From positions 1 to 35,195 of IMG/VR virus record IMGVR_UViG_3300025155_000021: a stretch of DNA of 35,195 bases. One strand, 5' to 3'. The number at the start of each line of letters is the position of its first letter. Positions within the stretch are counted from its first letter, which is position 1. This DNA comes from a virus. Position numbers and translations under genes: made by a program. The notes beneath the pieces are model-generated. The model saw only the letters and a list, made by a program, of their open reading frames with translations, was not told where the DNA came from and searched no databases. Positions 20,693 through 27,282 of this stretch are shown in pieces.

Positions 20693-21259
20693 ATGCACAG
20701 CAAGGAACAGAACCGAATATATCAGGCCGCATGGCGTGCTTCTCATCCTGAGCGCGACCGCGCTAATTACACCGCATGGCGTGCCGCCAATCCTGAAAAG
20801 GTCCGTGCGGCAAAAGCGAAATATCGGGCGGCGCACGCGGAGAAAGTCCGAGCATATATGGCGGCGTACCGCGAGGCGCATCGTGAGCAAGCCAGGGTAA
20901 CGCAGGCAAAATATCGGGAAGAACACCCAGAGGAAACACGATTGGCCATGTTGGCTTGGAGAGATGCCCGCGCGCGGGGAGAGGGGGAGGGGATGGCAAC
21001 CATGCCAGAAGCAAATATCACGCTAAATATAGATTGCCCGCGTTGTGCTGGAGTAAAGGAATGCTCTAAATGTGGGTGTAATATGTACCACAACGCAAAG
21101 GCCGGATGGTACTGCCCTGAATGTAAACTAGCCCTCTTGAAGGAGGTTGCAAAAGCGGCAGATGTATACCTTTTCGGCAATAAGCATATATGCCCTGACG
21201 ATTGCTCATCGTACAACGCGCTTAGCACCGCCCTGCGCTCGCTGAAGGAGGGAAGATGA
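20693..21259 (+). CDS. Homing-type repeat region fused to a Cys-rich protein
   Basis: Residues 1-90 are six to seven repeats (RANYTAWRAANPEKVRAAKAKYRAAHAEKVRAYMAAYREAH) like those before the HNH domains at 7439-8095 and 9134-9679. No HNH motif follows. Instead, from MATMPEANITLNIDCPRCAGVKECSKCGCNMYHNAKAGWYCPECKL the protein is a double zinc ribbon that ends in a helix. GGGGGAGGGG stands directly before the internal ATG at 20993, so the Cys-rich part could also be made alone. This looks like an endonuclease N-terminus grafted onto a resident gene. Confidence 0.65.
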   Translation: MHSKEQNRIYQAAWRASHPERDRANYTAWRAANPEKVRAAKAKYRAAHAEKVRAYMAAYREAHREQARVTQAKYREEHPEETRLAMLAWRDARARGEGEGMATMPEANITLNIDCPRCAGVKECSKCGCNMYHNAKAGWYCPECKLALLKEVAKAADVYLFGNKHICPDDCSSYNALSTALRSLKEGR

Positions 21260-22113
21260 TGACGGAAGAACAATTGTACAATCATGCGATTTGCCCCGAT
21301 TGTGGCCCCGCCGACAAATGCGACGAGGACCGTTGCTGCTTAACGTGCGGGGCAGATTTAGTGCTCGGGGATTACATCGACGAGATCATGAAGGAACTGA
21401 AGGAGCGCAGGGAGGCGGGATACGGGGCGGATCGAGCCGTCGCTGAGCGCATCCGGCAGAAGTCCGTCGAAGGTTGGACGCCGGAACATGACTCGCAACA
21501 CGATCAAGGGGAACTGGCGATAGCGGCGGCCTGCTACGCGCTGAACAAGATGCCCGCATTCGTAGACTTATGGTGGGCTAATACTTGCGAATGGTGGCCG
21601 TGGCATCCCGATTGGGATAAGCGCGAGAAACACGACCGGGAGCGGTCCCTTGAAATCGCCGCCGCGCTAATCATGGCCGAACTTGATCGTATCCGCGCCG
21701 CCCTCGCCCGTGCCGAGGAAGCGGAGATGTTTCGCGCGGACATGGTAGCGGTGGTGAAAGATTGGGAGCGCATAGCCAACGAATCTTTACAACAGCGCGA
21801 CTCCGCCCTCGCCCAACTCGCGGAGAAGGAGAAACTTGTTTGCAGAATGGCGTGGTCGATAGAGGAACTCCACGAAAAGATGGGTTGTTTATGCGATGCG
21901 GACGAGCCGTGTATCCATCGCGCCGCCCTTTACTCTTCCTCTCCCTGCCGCCACGCGAAAGAGGCGGAGAGATTGGAAGAAGCACTTGTGAACCTCATGA
22001 AGTCATCAGATGCGTCATGGTACTCAGGGAGTCATGGAGGACACGACTGGCGGGAAACGGTCGATGCGGCGCATATGGCATTGGTGAAATATGGACGAAA
22101 GGAGACGCCATGA
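21256..22113 (+). CDS. Phage protein with GWTPEHDxQH domain, 285 aa
   Basis: The first 30 residues are Cys-rich (ICPDCGPADKCDEDRCCLTCGADL). Next comes RIRQKSVEGWTPEHDSQHDQGELAIAAACYALN, then WPWHPDWDKREKHDRERSLEIAAALIMAELDRIR, a domain repeated in very many phages without known function. The remainder is a coiled coil (LQQRDSALAQLAEKEKL) and a second His/Cys region. Such long helical proteins in early operons are often assembled from modules. GGAGGG precedes the ATG. Confidence 0.7.
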   Translation: MMTEEQLYNHAICPDCGPADKCDEDRCCLTCGADLVLGDYIDEIMKELKERREAGYGADRAVAERIRQKSVEGWTPEHDSQHDQGELAIAAACYALNKMPAFVDLWWANTCEWWPWHPDWDKREKHDRERSLEIAAALIMAELDRIRAALARAEEAEMFRADMVAVVKDWERIANESLQQRDSALAQLAEKEKLVCRMAWSIEELHEKMGCLCDADEPCIHRAALYSSSPCRHAKEAERLEEALVNLMKSSDASWYSGSHGGHDWRETVDAAHMALVKYGRKETP

Positions 22114-22841
22114 CCGACGAAGAAAAGAAAGATTGGGCGATCATGTTGGATATTGCGAAGCGCAACTTGTCGATGCCGATAGAGGACAAGCAGTTCAGGG
22201 CGGCGCAGCAAGTGTTTATCGCCGCAGACGCGGAACTCACCCGCCTTCGCTCCTTCGCCGCCAAGGGAGATAAACTGTGCTTGGCAGCAGATGCGGGCCA
22301 GGAGTTGGCTGACGCCATCACCTTCAACCACAGGGAACGGATCCAACTGGCGCTCTCCCGATGGTATTCGGTACGCCATTTCCCAACCCCCTGCCGACAC
22401 GAAGAGGAACTAAAAGTGGCGCGAGAAACCATTGCTGGACAGGAAGCGGAGAGAGGGATGAGTTACAACGAGCAAGACGTTTATCGGATACCGCCGTCTC
22501 CGTCCATGACGGGTGTGATGTGGCGGGACGCTTACTTCGAAAAATGCGCCGAGGTACATCGTGTCCAGGCCTGCGCGCAGGAGGATTTGTACGCCAACGC
22601 CGCCGAACTTACCCGCCTCCGTGGGATCGCCGAGAACGAGAAGGGGCTGCTCGACATCATCAAGCGGGATGAGGCGGAGTTGAAGCTTCTCCGCGCCCTC
22701 GCCGAACGTGCGGAGGACGTAGAGGGAATATCGGACATTATCGGGCGGTGTGCGTTAGGCGAAGCGTATACGGTAATGGACAGGGGCTTGTTCGATGAAC
22801 ATTCCCGCGCCGTCTCTGCCCACCTGAAGGAGGGGAGATGA
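22110..22841 (+). CDS. Hypothetical helical phage protein, 243 aa
   Basis: The product is almost all helix: DEEKKDWAIMLDIAKRNLSM, AELTRLRSFAAKGDKL, AAELTRLRGIAENEKGLLDII and AELKLLRALAERAEDVEGISDII. The A-E-L-T-R-L-R segments recur and resemble those in the neighbouring gene, which suggests duplication of helical modules. It starts at an ATG overlapping the previous stop. No function is known. Confidence 0.6.
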   Translation: MTDEEKKDWAIMLDIAKRNLSMPIEDKQFRAAQQVFIAADAELTRLRSFAAKGDKLCLAADAGQELADAITFNHRERIQLALSRWYSVRHFPTPCRHEEELKVARETIAGQEAERGMSYNEQDVYRIPPSPSMTGVMWRDAYFEKCAEVHRVQACAQEDLYANAAELTRLRGIAENEKGLLDIIKRDEAELKLLRALAERAEDVEGISDIIGRCALGEAYTVMDRGLFDEHSRAVSAHLKEGR

Positions 22842-23042
22842 CCTATAACTGGTGGCCCGTATCGGAGCAAATCGGCAAGGAGCGGCACCTTGTCGGGATG
22901 GACTGCAACCTGGTGGACATCCCCAACCTGTTCCGCACAAAGAAAGCGGCTGATGCGTTCATCGCCGACTGGAAGCGGGAGAGTCCTGTGGTGAAAACGT
23001 GGGGGCTGAAGGCTGTGCGGATTCCGATAACCTACCCGCCCG

Positions 23043-23050
23043 AGGGGAAG
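23043..23050 (+). repeat. Target-site duplication, left copy (AGGGGAAG)
   Basis: AGGGGAAG here is repeated exactly at 26766-26773 on the far side of the element; a following G on both sides makes nine bases possible. The length fits IS1-family duplications. Confidence 0.8.
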
Positions 23051-23068
23051 GGTAGTGGGTCAGTTTGA
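23051..23068 (+). repeat. Left terminal inverted repeat of the transposon
   Basis: GGTAGTGGGTCAGTTTGA pairs with TCAAACTGACCCACTACT at 26748-26765; 17 of 18 bases match in inverted orientation, with the outermost base differing. Confidence 0.85.
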
Positions 23069-23077
23069 GATGCGTGT

Positions 23078-23093
23078 GCTTGAGAGGTCAGGC
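23078..23093 (+). promoter_or_regulatory. Degenerate copy of the transposon operator box
   Basis: GCTTGAGAGGTCAGGC resembles the perfect palindrome GCTTGAGCGGTCAAGC before the transposase, with two differences. It lies ten bases inside the left inverted repeat. No good promoter surrounds it. Confidence 0.45.
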
Positions 23094-23169
23094 AATGGTT
23101 GTTCACTTGGCGTGGTGTCCGCGATATGATGCGCGAATTAGGATCGGTCTCGTATGGGGGAGAAAAGGT

Positions 23170-24129
23170 TTGCAAGGAAGCGAAATCGCCACCTTATCGG
23201 TTGGTATCGGCGCAACCATATGGTTTGCGGTTTTCCCCCCAAGGACTATTCTGATGAGACTAATTCTTGGGATTTTTGCCATCGCTTTTTTAATATATGG
23301 CCTCACAACGATTACCTTGGAGTATGTAGCCATGAAAGTTTCATTATGGCCGATTGTAATTATTGGAGGAGTTGTAGGATGTATCGCCGCAGGATTGGCA
23401 TGGAAACAATCTATAAAACATCCTGCCCAAGCCGAACGACCTAAACTAACCGATGAGGTGACCACACTGCCGGAAATTCCTTCGCCGCAAGCAACACGGC
23501 AACCCGAGAAGGCACAGCCAGAAACTAAACAGACTCCACACCCGAGTAAAACATCTCCTTCTCCCGCGCAATCGAAACAAAAAGATGTTGATACAGGGTT
23601 AACTTTCCGAGAAGTACCACCTGAAAGTCTAGGGTTTAAGCGAACCGTGCCTGACAGTTTTACGATTGAGTTTGGGACAAACAAAGGGACATTCCCAACA
23701 GAACTCCTGGAAAGGCAGGTGCCATTTGAAAGACTTATCGGGATCAAGGCTGATGGCGATCTCCCACTAAAGGTTTATTTCGATAAAGACGGCGACATGA
23801 AGATCGACGCAACAATATACGAAAGTCGCGGAAAGGTTGCTGCGGTCATTAAATCCAGTAATTTCGCTGTTATAAACAGCGGATGGGACAGAAATTGGGA
23901 TCCAGTTGCCTTTGAAATTGTCGATGAAAGGCAAAATCCAATATTTCAGATTGAGAGAATAAATTGGAATTTCCTTAAGTTAAGGGGTTTATTAATCACT
24001 TCTGAGGGGGCTGTTTTTGCAATCACGGACAGTGCATTAATTATTAATCCTACAGGACAAGTAGCACCTCCGAAGCGACTGTTTCAGTACCCCGGCAATG
24101 CCCACTTGCATCAACGTGTAGGGAAATAG
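23170..24129 (+). CDS. Membrane-anchored cargo protein of unknown function
   Basis: With the TTG start at 23170 (GGGGGAG seven bases upstream) the product has about 319 residues. Three membrane helices come first (IATLSVGIGATIWFAVF, LILGIFAIAFLIYGL, PIVIIGGVVGCIAAGLAW). A Pro/Gln/Lys/Ser-rich linker of about 60 residues follows, then a soluble beta-rich domain (FTIEFGTNKGTFPTELLERQVPFERLIG, then MKIDATIYESRGKVAAVIKSSNFAVINSG). The frame is open upstream into the inverted repeat, but no good start is there. I do not recognise the family. The layout (membrane anchor plus sensor-like domain) occurs in cargo genes of mobile elements. Confidence 0.65.
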   Translation: MQGSEIATLSVGIGATIWFAVFPPRTILMRLILGIFAIAFLIYGLTTITLEYVAMKVSLWPIVIIGGVVGCIAAGLAWKQSIKHPAQAERPKLTDEVTTLPEIPSPQATRQPEKAQPETKQTPHPSKTSPSPAQSKQKDVDTGLTFREVPPESLGFKRTVPDSFTIEFGTNKGTFPTELLERQVPFERLIGIKADGDLPLKVYFDKDGDMKIDATIYESRGKVAAVIKSSNFAVINSGWDRNWDPVAFEIVDERQNPIFQIERINWNFLKLRGLLITSEGAVFAITDSALIINPTGQVAPPKRLFQYPGNAHLHQRVGK

Positions 24130-24154
24130 TATTTGAGAAAGGGGTATCTGATTG

Positions 24155-24994
24155 TCAGTTTAGCAACGAGGCGATCTCCTCCACCGACCACACGTGATCC
24201 GATACCCCCGCTTCCATCGCGGGTGTAACCCTCAACGTCTGATGGATTCGCGCAAAGTTGTAGTACATGAAATGCAGGCTCACGGCATGGCTCAGGTTCT
24301 CCACCTTTTTCGAGAAAGCATTCGTTAGCCGCGTGAATCGGCGCATGCTCATCCGCATGGTAAGATTGTTCCGTTCCACATAGCTGGTCGATATGTATTT
24401 CGGATCGGGTTCTCCGTTGATCTTGGCAACTCGCGTTCCTGTGCATTCTGCGGGGCTATATTTGGTGTCAGGATTTTTATTGCTGTTCTCGCTTCCGTAC
24501 ATCTTGACCAGCATCGCGTAATCGACGTTCCCGGAGAAGGAGTTTTCCACGGCATCAACATATTTTCGGTAGCCGTCTGATGTCAGTTGGATTCGGTGGG
24601 CAAGTCTTCCAGCGAGGTTATTTATGAACTCAGCAGCATGCTCAGCGGTCCGGCGGCCAATCTTCCAACAAGGGACCAGTTTCGTATCAGCGCAAATCGC
24701 CGTGAAGGTCCATACGTCACCGAACCCAAACTGATCCTCGTATTTTTCAGGGACATTCCTTCCCTTCGCGTAACAGAAGCTCCATACCTCATCGACCTGG
24801 ACGCGCTTGCAGTTCAGGTTGTGGAAGGTTTTATCCTGGTACTCCGCGCATGCCTTGCCAAGATCGGCAAGGAGCTTGAGCACCGTGCCCTTGGCCGCGC
24901 CCGTCATGCGGGACGTGGCGCGGATCGAGTTCCCCTCTACCAAGGCGGCTACGATTTGCGCCCTCTGCTTCGTGCTCAGCCTATTCATCTCCAT
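24155..24994 (-). CDS. IS1-family transposase
   Basis: The 279-residue product starts with an HTH domain (STKQRAQIVAALVEGNSIRATSRMTGAAKGTVLKLLADL). The catalytic core has D68 in VQVDEVWSF, D140 in LTSDGYRKYVDAVE and E207 in SYVERNNLTMRMSMRRFTRLTNAFSKK, the IS1-type DDE triad. The C-terminus, HFMYYNFARIHQTLRVTPAMEAGV, is also typical. The gene is intact in one frame, unlike classic IS1 with its frameshift. The nearby promoter carries a palindrome, so expression is probably repressed. Confidence 0.88.
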   Translation of the reverse strand: MEMNRLSTKQRAQIVAALVEGNSIRATSRMTGAAKGTVLKLLADLGKACAEYQDKTFHNLNCKRVQVDEVWSFCYAKGRNVPEKYEDQFGFGDVWTFTAICADTKLVPCWKIGRRTAEHAAEFINNLAGRLAHRIQLTSDGYRKYVDAVENSFSGNVDYAMLVKMYGSENSNKNPDTKYSPAECTGTRVAKINGEPDPKYISTSYVERNNLTMRMSMRRFTRLTNAFSKKVENLSHAVSLHFMYYNFARIHQTLRVTPAMEAGVSDHVWSVEEIASLLN

Positions 24995-25017
24995 CCCCCC
25001 TCAAGCCTGATGTATTC

Positions 25018-25046
25018 ATCATGCTTGAGCGGTCAAGCAATGTCAA
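25018..25046 (-). promoter_or_regulatory. Transposase promoter with embedded palindromic operator
   Basis: On the minus strand TTGACA (25041-25046) is followed by 17 bases and CATGAT (25018-25023). The spacer holds the perfect palindrome GCTTGACCGCTCAAGC (25023-25038), placed where a bound protein would block RNA polymerase. A half copy, GCTTGAGCGG on the plus strand, lies upstream at 25070-25079. Confidence 0.65.
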
Positions 25047-25124
25047 CAAGTATTTTCTGCCCCCGCTATGCTTGAGCGGAAATGCATCTTGACACGGGAT
25101 ACAACCGTGGGTTATAAATAAAGG

Positions 25125-25208
25125 TGCCCGTGGTGGGACTCGAACCCACAAGGCCGGCCAGCCAGCGATTTTAAAGACCGCCGTGTTTGCCAGTTTCACC
25201 ACACGGGC
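25125..25208 (-). tRNA. tRNA-Leu-like gene with UUA anticodon (ochre-suppressor candidate)
   Basis: The cloverleaf is complete: acceptor GCCCGTG/CACGGGC with A73, D stem GTG/CAC with GG in the loop, anticodon stem GCGGT/ATCGC (one G-U pair), loop CTTTAAA, a 15-base variable arm, and T stem GTGGG/CCCAC with loop TTCGAGT. Position counting puts T-T-A at 34-36, so the anticodon UUA reads the stop codon UAA. The long variable arm and A73 are those of tRNA-Leu, whose synthetase does not need the anticodon. CC but not the final A of CCA is encoded. It lies inside the transposon between the transposase and a cargo gene. Shifting the loop to give UAA would break the anticodon stem. Confidence 0.8.
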
Positions 25209-25220
25209 ACCAGGTTGTGA

Positions 25221-25234
25221 CCCCCTAACGGGGG
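25221..25234. other. Small hairpin just upstream of the tRNA
   Basis: CCCCC-TAAC-GGGGG forms a tight hairpin 13 bases before the tRNA 5' end (in tRNA orientation). It may affect tRNA processing or mark the end of the upstream transcript; no other role can be seen. Confidence 0.35.
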
Positions 25235-25242
25235 CAGGGTAT

Positions 25243-25295
25243 GGGTGAGACGAGCGGACCGCCAAGCCTACTCCGTCTCACCCACTTTGTTTTTT
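25243..25295 (+). terminator. Intrinsic terminator, plus-strand orientation
   Basis: GGGTGAGACG (25243-25252) pairs perfectly with CGTCTCACCC (25274-25283) and is followed by TTTGTTTTTT. It would stop rightward transcription running antisense through the transposase and tRNA towards the DUF5343-like gene. No plus-strand gene ends just before it. Confidence 0.65.
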
Positions 25296-25362
25296 ACGGG
25301 CCTCCCTGCGATGCCCTGTCACTAATAATTTCATTACCGATCCTCCTTCCTAGGGGAAATCA

Positions 25363-26082
25363 TTATTTCTTTTCCCCAAGACCCAATGTAATGCGCACAA
25401 TTTGTACAAACCGATCTACATCCTCCACGTTGTAGTCTTGATTCATTGTAAGAGTCCATATTTTGCCAATACCAATAGATATCGGTATCCGAACCATTCC
25501 TTCGGGTGGTTTCTCGTCACCACTATGCTGAAATTCTTGCTCACCACCCTTTGCGCCGTTGTTTCCCTGTTGACCATGTGTCTTTTTCTGGCGTGTTCCG
25601 CCTGGTTGCCTTTGTCGTCGTATCTTCTGTATATATTTTGAAAGTTGTATGTCCCCATCCTTTGCTATAGATATAAAGAAAGCAACGCATTTACGTATTG
25701 TATCACCTGAAATACCTAGCCCTTCAAACCTCTCATCAAGTTGCCTAGAAGTAGCGGTTTTAAGATCAAAATTTTCTGAAAAAAGAAAAACATATGATTC
25801 CTTTACAATACCATTGTAGTATTTTTGCTTTTCTTCACCCTGAGCCTTGACTAGATTTGTCAATTTCTCCGTAGGCTTGCCGTCATCTGCTGTCAATTTC
25901 AAGTAACGCAGTGCATGAAGTATATTGGTTTGTGTTGCGCCAGAGAGGCTTCCCATGACGCTTCGGTCAATACGACCAGGGAGACCGTGACCCCGCAGCC
26001 CGTCCACGAAGTTCTTAAATGATTTGTAGGCGACGTACGGAGGAACAGGCTTCCGGCCCCCATCAGTTTCGCCCTTCGTCAT
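25363..26082 (-). CDS. DUF5343-like protein
   Basis: The 239-residue product has the family signature PPYVAYKSFKNFVDGLRGHGLPGRIDRSVMGSLSGATQTNILHALRYLKLTADDGKPTEKLTNLV, an N-terminal winged-helix-like region. It is followed by a helical part (TSRQLDERFEGLGISGDTIRKCVAFFISIAKDG), a Gln/Gly-rich linker and a C-terminal strand-rich end (VRIPISIGIGKIWTLTMNQDYNVEDVDRFVQIVRITLG). DUF5343 proteins are common on mobile islands, often near defence genes; their function is unknown. It is clearly AT-richer than phage genes. GGAGG precedes the ATG at 26082. Confidence 0.8.
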   Translation of the reverse strand: MTKGETDGGRKPVPPYVAYKSFKNFVDGLRGHGLPGRIDRSVMGSLSGATQTNILHALRYLKLTADDGKPTEKLTNLVKAQGEEKQKYYNGIVKESYVFLFSENFDLKTATSRQLDERFEGLGISGDTIRKCVAFFISIAKDGDIQLSKYIQKIRRQRQPGGTRQKKTHGQQGNNGAKGGEQEFQHSGDEKPPEGMVRIPISIGIGKIWTLTMNQDYNVEDVDRFVQIVRITLGLGEKK

Positions 26083-26112
26083 GATCGTCTACCTCCAATT
26101 TTTTATACCGGT

Positions 26113-26141
26113 AGAGTCTCATGCCACAATCCGTATGTCAA
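26113..26141 (-). promoter_or_regulatory. Promoter of the DUF5343-like gene
   Basis: TTGACA (26136-26141), 17 bases, then GACTCT (26113-26118) preceded by TGA (extended -10). The -10 is weak, but the -35 and spacing are ideal. Confidence 0.5.
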
Positions 26142-26169
26142 TACCCCATCTGCCGTCTACCGACTTTTT

Positions 26170-26198
26170 TTGAATCTGCTTTTTGGCATGACTAAAAT
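26170..26198 (+). promoter_or_regulatory. Promoter of the small rightward gene at 26221
   Basis: TTGAAT (26170-26175), a 17-base spacer and TAAAAT (26193-26198, five of six) lie 22 bases before the ATG. It diverges from the DUF5343-like promoter. Confidence 0.6.
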
Positions 26199-26220
26199 GT
26201 CTAAAAAAAGGGGGTGCGCC

Positions 26221-26400
26221 ATGAGGGGCGATATCGTCGTGGTCAGATCCTTTACGGGAGATCAACTTGAGCGGCGGGTTTGGAGCGAAACCGATAAAAC
26301 CATCTATGTGGTGAACGAGGAAAGCTTCGGTCTGCTGATGTCAGGAAAAGAAGCGCCAATGCCGATAGGGTTCCGGCGGGAGGACATTATTCAGAATTAG
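26221..26400 (+). CDS. Small hypothetical cargo protein, 59 aa
   Basis: GGGGG lies six bases before the ATG. The product is MRGDIVVVRSFTGDQLERRV, then WSETDKTIYVVNEESFGLLMSGKEAPMPIGFRREDI. Its beta-barrel-like pattern (DIVVVRSF, RRVWSE, TIYVVNEE) and P-I-G-F-R-R-E-D ending recur in small proteins encoded near mobile elements. The function is unknown. Longer in-frame starts lie inside the promoter and are rejected. Confidence 0.6.
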   Translation: MRGDIVVVRSFTGDQLERRVWSETDKTIYVVNEESFGLLMSGKEAPMPIGFRREDIIQN

Positions 26401-26450
26401 GATCAGGAGGGCACCGGCTTGGGAAGAGTAGGGAGATTAGGTTTAGGAAA

Positions 26451-26699
26451 TTACTTCTTGGTCGTTTTCGCCCAACGTGTCTGCGCCGCCTTCTTGGCGA
26501 TCTCCTTCCGCTTCTTCGCGGATAGCTTGGCCGCTCGGGCCTTTCCGCCTTTTAGTCCGCCTAATCGTCCGAGGGCAACGGCTGCGGGATTCTTCTTCGT
26601 CGGTTCAGATATTGGCTTCTCTTCGCTCGTGGCATCCGCCACAATCGACGCGGCAAGTTGGGAGATATCGCGGGGTCGCCTCTTCTTTGGGGTTGTCAT
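26451..26699 (-). CDS. Small very basic KGG-motif protein, 82 aa
   Basis: The product ends ALGRLGGLKGGKARAAKLSAKKRKEIAKKAAQTRW, a sequence found in many bacterial mobile elements. The G-L-K-G-G-K-A-R and I-A-x-K-A-A-x-x-R-W motifs resemble KGG stress-type and histone-like proteins. The N-terminus is basic and disordered. It is likely to bind nucleic acid. It has its own promoter containing the same operator-like box as the transposase, so it may be co-regulated with transposition or be the regulator. Confidence 0.7.
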   Translation of the reverse strand: MTTPKKRRPRDISQLAASIVADATSEEKPISEPTKKNPAAVALGRLGGLKGGKARAAKLSAKKRKEIAKKAAQTRWAKTTKK

Positions 26700-26705
26700 G
26701 CATCA

Positions 26706-26735
26706 AGGATAGCATTAGCGGTCAAGCATAGTCAA
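26706..26735 (-). promoter_or_regulatory. Promoter of the KGG-protein gene with related operator box
   Basis: TTGACT (26730-26735), 18 bases, then TATCCT (26706-26711). The spacer contains GCTTGACCGCTAATGC, matching the transposase operator except in one half. It lies seven bases before the ATG at 26699, so the mRNA would have almost no leader. Confidence 0.5.
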
Positions 26736-26747
26736 CGGCCCGGCAAA

Positions 26748-26765
26748 TCAAACTGACCCACTACT
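26748..26765 (-). repeat. Right terminal inverted repeat of the transposon
   Basis: TCAAACTGACCCACTACT is the inverted partner of 23051-23068, with one mismatch at the outermost base. Confidence 0.85.
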
Positions 26766-26773
26766 AGGGGAAG
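26766..26773 (+). repeat. Target-site duplication, right copy (AGGGGAAG)
   Basis: This is an exact copy of 23043-23050 directly beyond the right inverted repeat. Confidence 0.8.
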
Positions 26774-26788
26774 GAGGAAGTTGACAAC

Positions 26789-26818
26789 CCCTCCCGCCCG
26801 TTTGACAATGCGGGAGGG
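26789..26818. terminator. Hairpin between converging operons
   Basis: CCCTCCCGC (26789-26797) and GCGGGAGGG (26810-26818) form a 9-bp stem with a 12-base loop just after the leftward lysis operon. No T run follows on either strand, so it may stabilise mRNA ends rather than terminate by itself. Three TTGACA-like words (near 26781, 26802 and 26824) flank it. Confidence 0.4.
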
Positions 26819-26829
26819 AGAGTTGACAG

Positions 26830-27159
26830 TTATCCCGGCGCCCCTGTGATGAACCGAAGCAGGGGGCGTATCCACCGGAATTTGACCTCCAGCAGCGCGA
26901 TGAATCCGGCGATTGTACCCCATACGATCATCCGGATGGCAGCAGTGCGGAACGTGCGCCGCGTCTCGATCGCTCCTTCCTGAAACGATCTGACGAAATC
27001 CAACAGGCTGGCCATGTCCTTCGGCTCGATGTCGTACCGGCAGACATGATGCTTCTTCACCTCCACGGCGATCGCGGCGACATCGGCATCAGTAAGCACC
27101 ATCTTCCGTGGAGGATGGTAGGACAAATCGCGCCGCTCGGGGCCAGTGTAAGATTGCAA
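26830..27159 (-). CDS. Small membrane protein, holin-like candidate, 109 aa
   Basis: The N-terminal 60 residues are soluble (PERRDLSYHPPRKMVLTDADVAAIAVEVKKHH, then MASLLDFVRSFQEGAIETRR). A single membrane helix follows (AAIRMIVWGTIAGFIALLEVKF) and a short tail. The layout resembles small phage proteins of the DUF6127 kind that sit beside lysis genes and may be holin-related. It is the last gene of the leftward lysis region. Confidence 0.55.
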   Translation of the reverse strand: MQSYTGPERRDLSYHPPRKMVLTDADVAAIAVEVKKHHVCRYDIEPKDMASLLDFVRSFQEGAIETRRTFRTAAIRMIVWGTIAGFIALLEVKFRWIRPLLRFITGAPG

Positions 27160-27282
27160 TCCGATGCCCCCTTCAATGATTTCAATTACTTGCGTTTTTT
27201 CGTCGCCTCATTAAAAGTGCATTTCTGGGGATATCCATTTGATATCAAGTATCTATAAAATTTCCCTCCCGATTTATTATAC

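Larger units (their letters stand above)
22838..23068 (+). pseudogene. Last gene of the rightward operon, 3' end truncated by the transposon
   Basis: The 76-codon frame starts at an ATG overlapping the previous stop (MTYNWWPVSEQIGKERHLVGMDC, then FRTKKAADAFIADWKRES). Its final codons GSGSV and the TGA come from the transposon's left inverted repeat. Joining the two target-site copies restores a frame that continues past the insertion (EGK then EEVDNPSRPFD), so the native protein was longer. The function is unknown. Confidence 0.6.
23051..26765. mobile_element. 3.7-kb IS1-family transposon carrying a tRNA and cargo genes
   Basis: The element has 18-bp inverted ends, an 8-bp target duplication and an IS1-type transposase at 24155-24994. 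That is far larger than a usual IS of about 0.8-1.1 kb for this family. Besides the transposase it holds a membrane protein, a tRNA-Leu-like gene with UUA anticodon, a DUF5343-like protein and two small proteins. Its coding style differs from the phage: lower GC, spaced genes and individual promoters. It separates the end of the rightward operon from the converging lysis operon, a place where insertion does little harm. Confidence 0.8.

Noticed and set aside
20063-20926. A 287-codon minus-strand frame
   Set aside because: It is the complement of the coiled-coil gene; it is rich in Ser, Arg and Ala with no domain.
23065-23169. Upstream start of the transposon membrane protein within the inverted repeat
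   Set aside because: The TTG at 23065 lies in the repeat without a ribosome binding site; the TTG at 23170 has GGGGGAG at good spacing.
25160-25185. Reading the transposon tRNA anticodon as UAA (ordinary tRNA-Leu)
   Set aside because: Shifting the loop by one base makes C-U and U-C mismatches in the anticodon stem, while the UUA reading gives five pairs and matches standard position counting.
26779-26829. TTGACA-like words as replication iterons
   Set aside because: There are only three imperfect copies interrupted by a hairpin, and no initiator gene is adjacent.
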